A DNA stretch of 41,064 bases from Akkermansiaceae bacterium (GTDB taxonomy: Bacteria; Verrucomicrobiota; Verrucomicrobiia; Verrucomicrobiales; Akkermansiaceae): the NCBI GenBank assembly GCA_029242935.1, contig JAQWSX010000118.1:1-41064 (forward strand), written 5' to 3'. Made by a program: the position numbers and the translations under genes. The notes under the pieces were generated by a model. That model did not search any database, was not told where the DNA came from, and saw nothing but the letters and a program-made list of their open reading frames with translations. Each line of letters starts with the position of its first letter. Within the stretch, counting starts at the first letter, position 1. Shown one piece after another: positions 24,407 through 32,815 of the stretch.

Positions 24407-25893
24407 AAGGGGCCTGGAAAAAATACCTTGGAGTCTTCCTCCCGATGGCAGTGGTGATTGCCGCCCCAATCATCCTTCGGGACGATGACGCAGCTGCGAT
24501 GAATCAAGCCGAACTCCGTCTCGAAGTCATTACGCCACACAACGAGCTTATTCGTCGGGAATTCGGTGAGGCATTTTCGCGCTGGTATGAAAAGAAACAT
24601 GGAGAAAGTGTATACGTAAATTGGCGGACTCCTGGAGGAACGAGCGAGATTAAGAGGGTGTTAGACAGCCGCTTTAAAGCGGCCGAGAAAAACAAAAGTG
24701 AGGGGATTGGTCTCGATCTTTTCTTTGGTGGGGGAGTTTACGATTTTAAAGGTCAGGCCAAAGCTGGCCGGTTTCAAAAACTGGACGTTTTCGAGAACGA
24801 GATCGAGCTATTTGAGAGCGGGACGATTCCCGAAATTCAGAGCGGGGAAAGCTACTATCCCCGAGAATATGATTGGCTTGGCACTTGTCTGTCCTCTTTT
24901 GGGATCTGCTACAATCTCGACAGCTTGGAGCGATTAGATCTTGCGGCTCCGACAACTTGGGATGACCTCGGTCGCCCAGGATTTCAAAAGGGGATCGCCC
25001 TGGCCGATCCAACTAAGAGTGGGTCGGTTGCGAAAGCTTTTGAGATGCTAGTGCAGCAAAAAATTCACGCACAACTTGCTGTTAATCTCCCTCGTAAAGA
25101 AGCTTGCGCAAAGGGATGGGTGGAGGGTCTCAATCTGATCCAACGGATCGGTGCCAATGCTCGTTACTTTACTGATGGTGCTTCTAAAGTTCCCCATGAT
25201 GTGGCCCAAGGAAATGCCATTGCGGGAATGTGTATTGACTTTTTTGGTCGCTCATTCAACGAAGCGCTTAAGGAAGAAGATGGCAGCTCCCGGTTAAAGT
25301 TTATTTCTCCGGTTGGCGGTACTTCCTACAGTGTCGACCCGGTTGCGATTTTCAAAGGAGCTCCCAACCTCACGGTTGCGCAGGAATTTGTGAACTTCAT
25401 TTTCACCAAGGAAGGGCAAATGCTTTGGAATGCTAGGCCGGGCACAAAGATGGGGCCAAAAATTCGCGGGCTGCGACGGTTGCCTGTTCGGAAAGATCTC
25501 TATCAGGAACCCTATCTTTCAGACATGGTTGATGCCGCGGTCATGCCCTATGAAGTTGCGAGTGAATTTATCTATGATTATGATTTAACAGGCCGGCACT
25601 TCACGCCCTTACGAAATATTATCCGCGCAATGTGTATTGATTCACACGAGGAAATGAAAGCGGCTTGGGCGGCTTTGATTAGAGCGGACTTTCCTCCTGA
25701 GGCGACTGCGAAATTCTACGACGTTTCACCAGTTGGCTATGAGATCACTTTGTCAGAGATTAAAGTGGCTTTGAAATCGGGCGATAAAATCGCGGTGGTG
25801 CGAATGATGAATGATTTGGGGGCACACTTTCGTGGGAACTATCGCGAGGCAGAGCGTATGGCGCTCATGACTGAGAAAGGAGATTCCAAGTGA
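24403..25893 (+). CDS. ABC transporter extracellular solute-binding protein
   Basis: Family 1 (FbpA-like) periplasmic binding protein of 496 residues. The N-terminus has a signal or anchor (YLGVFLPMAVVIAAPIIL, residues 8-25). The binding-protein core begins at LRLEVITPHNELIRREFGEAF and includes GIGLDLFFGGGVYDF, YDWLGTCLSSFGICYN, PTTWDDLGRPGFQKGIALADP, GNAIAGMCIDF, and FVNFIFTKEGQ. It is about 150 residues longer than typical FbpA; the C-terminal 100 or so residues (from about 390) form a helical extension with no motif I know. The gene overlaps both neighbours by 4 bases. Substrate is inferred as ferric iron from its partners; it cannot be settled from sequence. Confidence 0.9.
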   Translation: MKGAWKKYLGVFLPMAVVIAAPIILRDDDAAAMNQAELRLEVITPHNELIRREFGEAFSRWYEKKHGESVYVNWRTPGGTSEIKRVLDSRFKAAEKNKSEGIGLDLFFGGGVYDFKGQAKAGRFQKLDVFENEIELFESGTIPEIQSGESYYPREYDWLGTCLSSFGICYNLDSLERLDLAAPTTWDDLGRPGFQKGIALADPTKSGSVAKAFEMLVQQKIHAQLAVNLPRKEACAKGWVEGLNLIQRIGANARYFTDGASKVPHDVAQGNAIAGMCIDFFGRSFNEALKEEDGSSRLKFISPVGGTSYSVDPVAIFKGAPNLTVAQEFVNFIFTKEGQMLWNARPGTKMGPKIRGLRRLPVRKDLYQEPYLSDMVDAAVMPYEVASEFIYDYDLTGRHFTPLRNIIRAMCIDSHEEMKAAWAALIRADFPPEATAKFYDVSPVGYEITLSEIKVALKSGDKIAVVRMMNDLGAHFRGNYREAERMALMTEKGDSK

Positions 25894-27587
25894 ACAAGCG
25901 CGCGGCTTATAGCTTAACCGCTTGCGTGACTATTTTCTTCGCGGTGTTTTTCCTCTACCCAGCGGTTATCGTATTGAAGGAAGCATTTTATTCCTCCGAA
26001 GATGGCTTCACGCTCTCTTTTGTAGGCGAAGTTTTCAAGAATCCGGTTTACACCGAAGGTCTCTGGAATGCGTTTGCTTTAGGAATTTCCAGCACGCTAG
26101 CTTCTCTCCTGATCGCATTTCCCCTTGCGTTAGTCGGGCATCGATACCTCTTTCCATTCAAAAAATCATTATCGGCCTTGGTCCTGATTCCACTCGTTCT
26201 CCCTCCGTTTGTGGGCGCGGTCGGAGTAAAGCAGATCCTCGGGATTCAAGGCGCACTGAATGCCTTTTTGGTAAAGCTTGGCCTTATGGATCCAACTCTG
26301 CCGATGGATTGGTTGGGCGATGGTCGATTTTGGGGAGTTGTCATTATGAATGCACTCCACCTTTATCCGATTCTTTATATGAATATCGCGGCATCGCTGT
26401 CGAATATCGATCCAGCTATGGAACAAGCGGCTCAAAATCTCGGATGTCCTCCATGGCGGCGTTTGATGCGAATCACTCTTCCTTTGACGACGCCCGGCAT
26501 CTTTGCCGGTGGTGCGATTGTTTTTATTTGGTCCTTCACTGAACTCGGTGTGCCTTTGGTATTCGATTTTACGCGAGTCGCTCCAGTACAAGTTTACGAT
26601 GGTATTAAGGATCTCGGCGATAACCCGTTTCCTTATGCTCTCGTGGCCATTATGTTGGTGGTCTCGACTCTTGTTTTCATCATATCTAAAGCCGTGTTGG
26701 GCCGATCTAAATTGGGCACTGCGCCAAGGCCAAAAGGGAAGAACGTGGAAGTTCGCCCCAAAAGAGGGAGAGCCTGGCTTTGCACCTTGTTCTTCTTTTT
26801 AGTGTTTTTTGTTGCTTCTCTTCCGCACGCCGGCGTGGTGGTGCTTTCCTTGGCTCATGATTGGTATTCCACCGTTCTGCCAGAAGTTTGGACGACTGAG
26901 CACTATCGGGAGGCTCTTGGGCATCCGCTTGTCGTACCTTCGATTCAAAACAGCCTTTTTTACGCTTCGGCGGCAACTCTGGTAGATTTGATCTTGGGCG
27001 TGGCGATTGCTTGGGTGATTGTGAGAAGTACGATCCGTGGACGGGCTTTTCTTGATGCCCTAGTTATGCTTCCGCTTGCAGTTCCAGGCCTCGTTCTGGC
27101 TTTTGGCTACCTAGCGCTTTCCCAAAAAGGAGAAACTTTCTATTTTTTGGTGCAGGGGGCGACCCAGAATCCTACTTGGCTTCTAGTGGTAGCTTACGCG
27201 GTAAGAAGACTCCCGTATGTGGTTCGCTCGGCGGTCGCCGGATTACAGCAAAGTAACCTTGCGCTTGAAGAGGCAGCCCGATCGCTTGGAGCTACCCCTG
27301 CAAGAACTCTCCGACGGGTTTCGCTTCCTTTGCTGGGTGCTAATCTGATTGCAGGGGGGATTCTTGCCTTTGCTTTCGCGATGTTGGAGGTCAGTGATAG
27401 TCTGATTCTCGCCCAGCAGTCTGAGCATTTCCCGATCACCAAGGCGATTTACTCGCTTCTGGGGATGCTTGGGAATGGCTATGAGTTGGCGTCTGCGCTT
27501 GGTGTTTGGGCGATGGTTTTCCTCGGGATTTCCATCATCGGAGCCGTCGTTCTTGGAGGCAAGAAGGGTGGCCTGTTTCGAATGTAG
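25890..27587 (+). CDS. ABC transporter permease with two fused BPD domains (FbpB-like)
   Basis: Inner-membrane component of 565 residues with two BPD_transp_1 domains fused in one chain, as in ferric-iron FbpB. Each half has about six hydrophobic segments and an EAA coupling loop: EQAAQNLGCPPWRRLMRITLP near residue 175 and EEAARSLGATPARTLRRVSLP near 465. The start is GTG at 25890, overlapping the stop of the binding-protein gene in a GTGA junction, so translation of all three subunits is coupled. The gene is complete, and the operon ends 9 bases before the convergent dehydrogenase-YgfZ gene; I saw no terminator hairpin between them. Confidence 0.93.
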   Translation: MNKRAAYSLTACVTIFFAVFFLYPAVIVLKEAFYSSEDGFTLSFVGEVFKNPVYTEGLWNAFALGISSTLASLLIAFPLALVGHRYLFPFKKSLSALVLIPLVLPPFVGAVGVKQILGIQGALNAFLVKLGLMDPTLPMDWLGDGRFWGVVIMNALHLYPILYMNIAASLSNIDPAMEQAAQNLGCPPWRRLMRITLPLTTPGIFAGGAIVFIWSFTELGVPLVFDFTRVAPVQVYDGIKDLGDNPFPYALVAIMLVVSTLVFIISKAVLGRSKLGTAPRPKGKNVEVRPKRGRAWLCTLFFFLVFFVASLPHAGVVVLSLAHDWYSTVLPEVWTTEHYREALGHPLVVPSIQNSLFYASAATLVDLILGVAIAWVIVRSTIRGRAFLDALVMLPLAVPGLVLAFGYLALSQKGETFYFLVQGATQNPTWLLVVAYAVRRLPYVVRSAVAGLQQSNLALEEAARSLGATPARTLRRVSLPLLGANLIAGGILAFAFAMLEVSDSLILAQQSEHFPITKAIYSLLGMLGNGYELASALGVWAMVFLGISIIGAVVLGGKKGGLFRM

Positions 27588-27596
27588 GTAGCTGAT

Positions 27597-29135
27597 TTAG
27601 CGAAGATATGCCTTCCCAATTATATCGCCTGAGGAGGGCGAGGCGACATCGAATTCATCGGTCTCAGAGAACTTGCGATAGCGATAACCAAGAGCGAGTT
27701 CACCCTCTCCGACGTGTGATGCAACCGAGGTGATGAATCCGGCTTCTTGACCTTCTACAAGGAGTTTTGCTTTTGTCGGAATAAGCGGTTTGTCGAGTGA
27801 GAGTTTCACGAGATGACGGTTGGTTTTTCCGGCGCGCTTCATACGGGAAATCACTTCCTGGCCGGTGTAGCAACCCTTGGTGTATGAAATGGATTGTTCT
27901 TCCACTCCGGCTTCGGGTGGGAGAATGCCAGCGAAAAGTTCGTTCGGCCAACGGGGAATTCCATCAATGATCCGCCGAGTTTCGTTGGGTTTACTCAAGT
28001 AAGCAGTTTCATCGAGGCTTTCGTCAATGAGTTCGACGTCATCCGCAATAATGTATTGATTGAGGCGAGCATGAATTTCCTCCGCTAGATCGATGGGGCC
28101 TTGCACGATAAAATCTTCTTCTTCGCAATGGATGTGCACATAAAATTGAAGCCTTCCTTTTGCATCTAGAATGCAGGCGTCAATAATCCGTCCGTCTTCT
28201 GTGAGCCGGACATCATTAGTCACCTGTCCATTGAGATATCTCTCGGCATCGGGACCTCTCACGCGAATGCGGCTACAGGAAATTTCGACATCCTCCTCGA
28301 GGTCTAAATCGCTACTTTGGTGCTGTCGAATGGTGGCGGAAAAATCTTCCGAAGCGTCTCGCATCTCGGCTTCGAAAAGCCGTGCCCAGGTGAGGTGATT
28401 GAGATCGGCGGTGATGCCAGCCGAGTCGGCGAGTTGGATGGCGTAGTTGGTGTCCTTCGCCATGTTTTCGGTCGAGAAATGAGGTGTAAAGTCGTTCTCG
28501 AGGAGAGTTGGGATTTTCATGCCCATCACTGGAGCGTAGCAACCATTGAGCTTTGCTGCGTCGTGCCACGCTCGCGGGTCGACCCCATAACGTCGTGAAA
28601 TTTCTAGAGCTTCGGTGAGAGCTTGGACAGCAGATGCGGTGGCGAGATTGGTTGTGATTTTAACGACAGTTGCAGCAGGAGGCAGACCGAGATAAATAAT
28701 CTCACGGGAAGTCACCTCAAGTAAGGAACGATGCTCTTCAACTAGATTGCGATCTCCGGCGACATAATAAATAAGGTTCCCGCAGGCGGCGGCATCGCGT
28801 GAGCCAGTGAATGGGGCATCTAGGAATTTGCTGCCTGCTGCTCTGCATTGTCGCTCTAGCCACAAGGTGGTCTCGGGATCAATGGTGGCGTGATTGATAA
28901 AGGTTTTACTTTCGTTGAGCTGGCCTTCGATTTGCGAGAAGACCTCTCGAACCGCCTGATCATCCCGAAGATAACATAAGATAACATTGGCTTGCGATGC
29001 TGCTTCGGCGAGGTCGGTGATCGATTCGGATCGGTCTTTTTGGGTGCGGTTCCAGGTTTTTAGGGAATGTCCGGCAGCAATGAGTTGGTCGGCACTGCGG
29101 GATCCGATAATTCCAAGTCCAAGGAGAAGAGTCAT
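27597..29135 (-). CDS. Fusion of 3-hydroxyisobutyrate-dehydrogenase-like and YgfZ-like domains
   Basis: One 512-residue frame with two modules. Residues 1-275 match beta-hydroxyacid dehydrogenases: Rossmann motif GLGIIG (6-11), LDAPFTGSRDAAACGNL near 105-121, and the candidate catalytic lysine K159 in VVKITTN. Residues about 280-512 match YgfZ/GcvT-like folate-binding proteins, which help iron-sulfur enzyme maturation: RVRGPDAERYLNGQVTNDV, DAKGRLQFYVHI, and the hallmark KGCYTGQE at 420-427. No stop or frame change separates them. In other bacteria these are separate proteins. It starts 11 bases after the secreted 267-residue protein on the same strand, suggesting co-transcription. The fusion's joint role is unknown; residue choices suggest both halves are functional. 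Confidence 0.87.
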   Translation of the reverse strand: MTLLLGLGIIGSRSADQLIAAGHSLKTWNRTQKDRSESITDLAEAASQANVILCYLRDDQAVREVFSQIEGQLNESKTFINHATIDPETTLWLERQCRAAGSKFLDAPFTGSRDAAACGNLIYYVAGDRNLVEEHRSLLEVTSREIIYLGLPPAATVVKITTNLATASAVQALTEALEISRRYGVDPRAWHDAAKLNGCYAPVMGMKIPTLLENDFTPHFSTENMAKDTNYAIQLADSAGITADLNHLTWARLFEAEMRDASEDFSATIRQHQSSDLDLEEDVEISCSRIRVRGPDAERYLNGQVTNDVRLTEDGRIIDACILDAKGRLQFYVHIHCEEEDFIVQGPIDLAEEIHARLNQYIIADDVELIDESLDETAYLSKPNETRRIIDGIPRWPNELFAGILPPEAGVEEQSISYTKGCYTGQEVISRMKRAGKTNRHLVKLSLDKPLIPTKAKLLVEGQEAGFITSVASHVGEGELALGYRYRKFSETDEFDVASPSSGDIIGKAYLR

Positions 29136-29146
29136 GGTGGTGATAT

Positions 29147-29950
29147 TTAACGTCGGGCTATTTCAACAAGTTGGGTGGAGACGGTCGTAACTTCTTTAAC
29201 CTGATCGGCCGAAGGTTTGGTGTTCTCTTCCAAAACCATCGCATTACGAAGTCCCTGAAGAAGTTCCCTCATCTTGATTAAATGCGGGCGCCGGCTGATG
29301 TCCGGGTGGAGGGAGCCAATAGATTCGGCGTAGTAGTCTGCAACGTCTTCGCGAAAAAGGGTTAGGGCACGCTCGGGAGTGTATTTTTTATCAACGGCGG
29401 TGGCTGCTGAATCGAGGGCTTCTAACCAACCCCCAAGGGAAATCAAGTGGGAGAGGTCGGGGTCCCGCAGCCCGGCAAGTTCGCGCTCGACATCACGTTG
29501 GGTTGAAGCGAGGGCTCGTTTCAACTTCGGGAGGTCCTTCGCTTTAGCGTGTTCGAGTAGTTCAGCAGCGTGGACCTTGATTCTGTCTCCAGCACCAAGA
29601 GCCTTGGAGTAGCGGGAGATGTGCGCGGCGATTTTTGGGACATCCTCGGAATTTCCGGTCTGAACTGCAATGAAACCGTCAGCGATCAAGGTTCCTAGTC
29701 TCAGCGCGATACGGGATCGGTCGATGGGAGTTCGTCCGTAGTTTTTATAATGGTCAGGATCGTAGGAAAGAGGTGAGACTTTCTCGAGCTCGTTGAAAAC
29801 CTTAGAAATTGAAGGGACGGTAAACTCATTAAGAGCACTGTCGCTTCGGAAATGCTCGTCATCGAGTAAATCATCGGGGATTTCGGGTTTGTCTTGGGCC
29901 GTTGCGACCAAGGCACAAAAGCCAAGGATCGTGGGGAGGATCATCTGCAT
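29147..29950 (-). CDS. Secreted helical protein of unknown function
   Basis: A 267-residue protein I cannot assign. The ATG at 29950 (MQMILPTILGFCALVATAQ) gives a short, typical signal peptide with likely cleavage after VATAQ; an ATG at 29944 would shorten it by two residues, and the frame upstream lacks a signal. The mature part is mostly alpha-helical and charged, with segments such as RIALRLGTLIADGFIAVQ, ELLEHAKAKDLPKLKRAL, and LSHLISLGGWLEALDSAA. It has no cysteine pair or enzyme motif. It resembles small periplasmic proteins seen in verrucomicrobia, from general recollection only. It is followed 11 bases later by the dehydrogenase-YgfZ fusion. Confidence 0.72.
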   Translation of the reverse strand: MQMILPTILGFCALVATAQDKPEIPDDLLDDEHFRSDSALNEFTVPSISKVFNELEKVSPLSYDPDHYKNYGRTPIDRSRIALRLGTLIADGFIAVQTGNSEDVPKIAAHISRYSKALGAGDRIKVHAAELLEHAKAKDLPKLKRALASTQRDVERELAGLRDPDLSHLISLGGWLEALDSAATAVDKKYTPERALTLFREDVADYYAESIGSLHPDISRRPHLIKMRELLQGLRNAMVLEENTKPSADQVKEVTTVSTQLVEIARR

Positions 29951-30008
29951 GGATAGAGTCTCCCATAGGAAAAGGGCAGGTGCTATTGAAATTTCCGTAT
30001 ACTGAAAC

Positions 30009-30036
30009 TTGACACCTGACCCAAAATCCATATTTT
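30009..30036 (+). promoter_or_regulatory. Sigma-70 promoter for rpsT
   Basis: TTGACA at 30009-30014 is a perfect -35 hexamer, followed after 16 bases by TATTTT (30031-30036) as the -10 element. A start near 30043 would leave about 20 bases of leader before the rpsT ATG at 30064. Position and match make it the probable S20 promoter. Confidence 0.65.
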
Positions 30037-30063
30037 GCCGCTCTTCCCAAGCGGGATCTTCCT

Positions 30064-30324
30064 ATGGCCAATACTAAGTCTGCAGAAAAAAGAGTTCGTC
30101 AGATCGCAAAACGAACTGAGAGAAATCGTGCTACCAAGAGCCGCATTAAAACCCTTCAAAAGAAGGCCGTTAGTGCTGCCAGCGAAGGTAATTCAGATGA
30201 GGCACTCAAGACTTTTCGCGAGTTTGCCGCTGCGGTAGACAAGGCTACAAAAAATAACATTTTCCATAAAAACAAGGCCGCGAACCTCAAGAGCCGAACC
30301 AATACGGCTATCAAGCCTGCCTAA
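30064..30324 (+). CDS. rpsT: 30S ribosomal protein S20
   Basis: An 86-residue basic protein that binds 16S rRNA in the small subunit. It has the S20 hallmark start MANTKSAEKRVRQ (the MANxxSAxKRxRQ pattern), RNRATKSRIKTLQKK, and the C-terminal KNKAANLKSR signature. The length is normal. It has a good TTGACA promoter upstream and an 11-bp hairpin terminator downstream, so it is expressed as a single gene as in most bacteria. No Shine-Dalgarno sequence of note precedes it. Confidence 0.97.
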   Translation: MANTKSAEKRVRQIAKRTERNRATKSRIKTLQKKAVSAASEGNSDEALKTFREFAAAVDKATKNNIFHKNKAANLKSRTNTAIKPA

Positions 30325-30354
30325 ACGATATCTTGTTTCGATAGATTTTTCGTA

Positions 30355-30391
30355 GGCCACGAGGATTTTTCCTCGTGGCCTCTTCTTTTTT
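30355..30391 (+). terminator. Rho-independent terminator after rpsT
   Basis: A perfect 11-bp stem, GGCCACGAGGA (30355-30365) with TCCTCGTGGCC (30370-30380), has a TTTT loop and is followed by the T-rich run TCTTCTTTTTT. It starts 31 bases past the rpsT stop and ends before the zinc-ribbon gene. Confidence 0.93.
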
Positions 30392-30407
30392 AGCCTTTCT
30401 TTAATCC

Positions 30408-30638
30408 ATGTCGGACGCCGCCCAGCAAGATCGTCTCGCAAAGGCGAGGGAGATCGCTAACAATCCTGTCGCTTACAAGGTTTGTGAGGGTTGTGATTCA
30501 ATCGTTACAACGGAGGTGGTAATTTGTCCAAATTGCCATGGATACCGCTTTGACGCCGATCCCTCTAGGGTCGTCGACCAGGCGGTTGAGCTTGGGACCC
30601 GGGAGCAGCGGAGTGTCACAGCCGAGGATTTGAGCTAA
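30408..30638 (+). CDS. Small zinc-ribbon protein
   Basis: A 76-residue soluble protein with two CxxC knuckles, CEGC (26-29) and CPNC (40-43), forming a zinc ribbon in the middle, and a helical N-terminus (MSDAAQQDRLAKAREIA). Residues after the ribbon (GYRFDADPSRVV) are acidic. Small single-ribbon proteins of this kind often act as RNA- or protein-binding adaptors; no specific role can be given. It follows the rpsT terminator by 17 bases and so needs its own start signal or read-through. The cysteine pattern, intact frame and good length support it as a real gene. Confidence 0.78.
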   Translation: MSDAAQQDRLAKAREIANNPVAYKVCEGCDSIVTTEVVICPNCHGYRFDADPSRVVDQAVELGTREQRSVTAEDLS

Positions 30639-30822
30639 GCGCATCTTTGTCTAAATTTCAGCTGAATGGGGTGGCGGGAATTGACCAATTCTATTGGGGC
30701 GGATTTCCGGAATGCTTGTTTAAGGGATAAGAGGATTCAGGTGAGAGCGATTTCTGTTGGGTAGGGTTTATGGAGTCACCATTACAGCATCTTGTCCTCG
30801 GCATAATCGGGTGAAAGGCATC

Positions 30823-30854
30823 AAAAAAAGTCGCCCATCTTTGAGAAGGGCGAC
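30823..30854 (-). terminator. Rho-independent terminator after glnB
   Basis: Read on the minus strand, GTCGCCC (30854-30848) pairs with GGGCGAC (30836-30830) around an 11-base loop and is followed by a run of seven U residues (30829-30823). It starts 31 bases beyond the glnB stop, so glnB is transcribed alone. Confidence 0.88.
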
Positions 30855-30884
30855 CTATGCTTTTTGAAAAGGAGAGATCCAAAA

Positions 30885-31247
<363 letters not shown>

Positions 31248-31266
31248 TTAAGTTGGAAAAGAGAGT

Positions 31267-31282
31267 AGCAAGGCATGTGCCA
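31267..31282 (-). promoter_or_regulatory. Sigma-54 (-24/-12) promoter of glnB
   Basis: On the minus strand the 16 bases TGGCACATGCCTTGCT match the RpoN consensus TGGCACG-N4-TTGCW at 11 of 12 defined positions, with GG and GC at the required 12-base phasing. The predicted start lies near 31256, about 24 bases before the glnB ATG. An AT-rich stretch upstream fits an activator/IHF region; no NtrC site was located with confidence. Confidence 0.85.
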
Positions 31283-31313
31283 GCTTTTTTATTAATCTGC
31301 TTTAGTTTTTGAG

Positions 31314-31970
31314 TCAGTGAAATTCGACCATTTTTTCGGTCGGGAGACGGGCGATTTCTGGAACTTGACAGTTTGGCGCAGGAAATCCGACGACAAGCAA
31401 AAGAAATGGCTTTTCCGATAGAGGACGCCTAAGAATTTTATTGAGGAATTTCATAGGACTTGGAGTGTGGGTCAAGGTTGCTAATCCAGCGTGATGGAGG
31501 GAGGAAATGAGGAAGCCTGTTGCAATTCCGACCGATTCTCTGGAATAATAGGTTCGGGAAACCGTTTCGTCTGCGAAAGTGATTTCCGATTTTTGGAAGA
31601 TTGCGACGAGAGCAGGGGCGATTTCCAGAAAGGGCTTGTTGGCATTTGTCCCAATTGGAGTCAGGGCATCGAGCCACTCTTTTGGTGCCCGGGAATTGTA
31701 AAAGTGCTTTTCTTCTTCTTCGGCAGCTTCGCGAATAGCCTTTTTGATGCTCGGGTCCCGAATGACCGCGAAATGCCACGGCTGGAGGTTGGCACCGTTT
31801 GGAGCGGTCACTGCGCTTTCGAGGCAGGCTTCAAGAACACCTTCGGGAATTGGCCGGTTTGAGAAATCTCGAACACTGCGCCTTTGAATCAAGTGAGAGC
31901 TAAAGATTTGAGCTCGATTTTTCATCTCGCTTTCGGGAATCTCCCAAAAATTTAGAGGAACCTTGGACAT
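31314..31970 (-). CDS. Nitroreductase-family flavoprotein (iodotyrosine-deiodinase-like)
   Basis: FMN oxidoreductase of 218 residues. The FMN phosphate-binding motif RRSVRDFSNRPIP lies near residue 29. APNGANLQPWHFAVIRDP is the next conserved block, and REAAEEEEKHFYNSRAPKEWLDAL then PIGTNANKPFLEIAP resembles the iodotyrosine-deiodinase/BluB side of the superfamily more than classical NfsB. The substrate is not known; dehalogenation or quinone/nitro reduction are both possible. The ATG at 31970 (MSKVPLNFW) is chosen because similarity starts shortly after it. It follows a 28-residue lipoprotein gene by 13 bases on the same strand. It precedes glnB but has no link to it. Confidence 0.87.
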   Translation of the reverse strand: MSKVPLNFWEIPESEMKNRAQIFSSHLIQRRSVRDFSNRPIPEGVLEACLESAVTAPNGANLQPWHFAVIRDPSIKKAIREAAEEEEKHFYNSRAPKEWLDALTPIGTNANKPFLEIAPALVAIFQKSEITFADETVSRTYYSRESVGIATGFLISSLHHAGLATLTHTPSPMKFLNKILRRPLSEKPFLLLVVGFPAPNCQVPEIARLPTEKMVEFH

Positions 31971-31983
31971 TTCCAAAACGTCA

Positions 31984-32070
31984 CTAAAAAAGATTGGATG
32001 TAAAGGCACCGCAAGAGCTAAGGAGGGCCGCGACTGTGAAGGTGATTACGCTGAGAATATAAGGTTTCAT
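31984..32070 (-). CDS. Tiny lipoprotein (28 aa)
   Basis: An ATG at 32070 opens 28 codons ending in TAG at 31984. The product is MKPYILSVITFTVAALLSSC followed by GAFTSNLF: a lysine, a 15-residue hydrophobic core, and a lipobox (LSSC, cysteine 20) that a signal peptidase II would accept, leaving a mature lipopeptide of 9 residues. This size class recalls entericidin-like lipoproteins, but there is no sequence match I can claim. It sits 13 bases before the nitroreductase ATG and 61 bases after the GntR stop, so it may belong to the nitroreductase transcript. Chance occurrence is possible for such a short frame; the perfect lipoprotein layout argues for a real gene. Confidence 0.5.
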   Translation of the reverse strand: MKPYILSVITFTVAALLSSCGAFTSNLF

Positions 32071-32131
32071 ATGGCGTTAATTTTGAGAATTTGAGATCGG
32101 GATAGCGAGAGTATTTTTCATAAGGAAAATA

Positions 32132-32809
32132 TCACCGATCCAGATCTACGTAGTGGCGGCGCGAAAGAATGAGGTGGCGCTTCATGGCCGCTGCAGCCTC
32201 TTCGGGTTCACTCTTAATAATGGCATCGAAAATTTCTTGGTGGGTGTTAATTACGTTTTGATACCACTCGCTGTCACCTCGATTAATGTTGGCATACTCA
32301 ATGGAGCGTTTTTCAAGCGCGCTGAGGACGGTAGCGTAAAGGTTGTGTTTTGATCCAGCGGCGATGGCAAGGTGAAAAGCGATATCAGCCTCGCTGAAGC
32401 GCTTTCGGTTGCCACATGATTTTTTCATCTTATCGATCGCCTTTTGCATGATCGCGATGATTTTTTCACAGGAGTGAATGGCGGCGAGACGGGCGCATTC
32501 GGTTTCAAGGAGGATTCGAAAGTCCATCAATTGCAGGTAGGAATCGTCGTTTGTTAGGACGGAGTAGGTCTCAACCGCACCTGCAAGAGTTTCGAGGCTT
32601 GGATAAGCGATATAGGAACCTGAGCCCTTGAGCGTTCTGAGAAGCCCGCGGCCCCTGAGTTGCTGAATTGCTTCACGTATAACAGTGCGGCTGGCACCGA
32701 ATCGACCGCAAAGCTTTTCTTCGGAGGGGAGGCGCTCACCGGTAGTGAGCTTGCCATTCATGATCTCTTGCTCGAGAGCTTTGATGATATTGGAGCTTCG
32801 TTGAGCCAT
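32132..32809 (-). CDS. GntR-family (FadR subfamily) transcriptional regulator
   Basis: A 225-residue repressor/activator with an N-terminal winged helix (residues about 5-70: EIMNGKLTTGERLPSEEKL, FGASRTVIREAIQQL, GLLRTLKGSGSYIA) and a C-terminal helical FCD ligand-binding domain with the usual acidic and histidine positions for metal and small acid binding (FRILLETECARLAA, FHLAIAAGSKHNLY, HQEIFDAIIKSEPEEAAAAMKRHL). It starts 6 bases after the SMP-30 gene ends, on the same strand, so it probably regulates that gene in response to a sugar acid or lactone. Ligand identity is inferred, not visible. Confidence 0.92.
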   Translation of the reverse strand: MAQRSSNIIKALEQEIMNGKLTTGERLPSEEKLCGRFGASRTVIREAIQQLRGRGLLRTLKGSGSYIAYPSLETLAGAVETYSVLTNDDSYLQLMDFRILLETECARLAAIHSCEKIIAIMQKAIDKMKKSCGNRKRFSEADIAFHLAIAAGSKHNLYATVLSALEKRSIEYANINRGDSEWYQNVINTHQEIFDAIIKSEPEEAAAAMKRHLILSRRHYVDLDR

Positions 32810-32815
32810 GAGTCT

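Noticed and set aside
30685-30697. Inverted repeat CCAAT-TCT-ATTGG after the zinc-ribbon gene
   Set aside because: Only a 5-bp stem with no U-run; too weak to call a terminator or operator.
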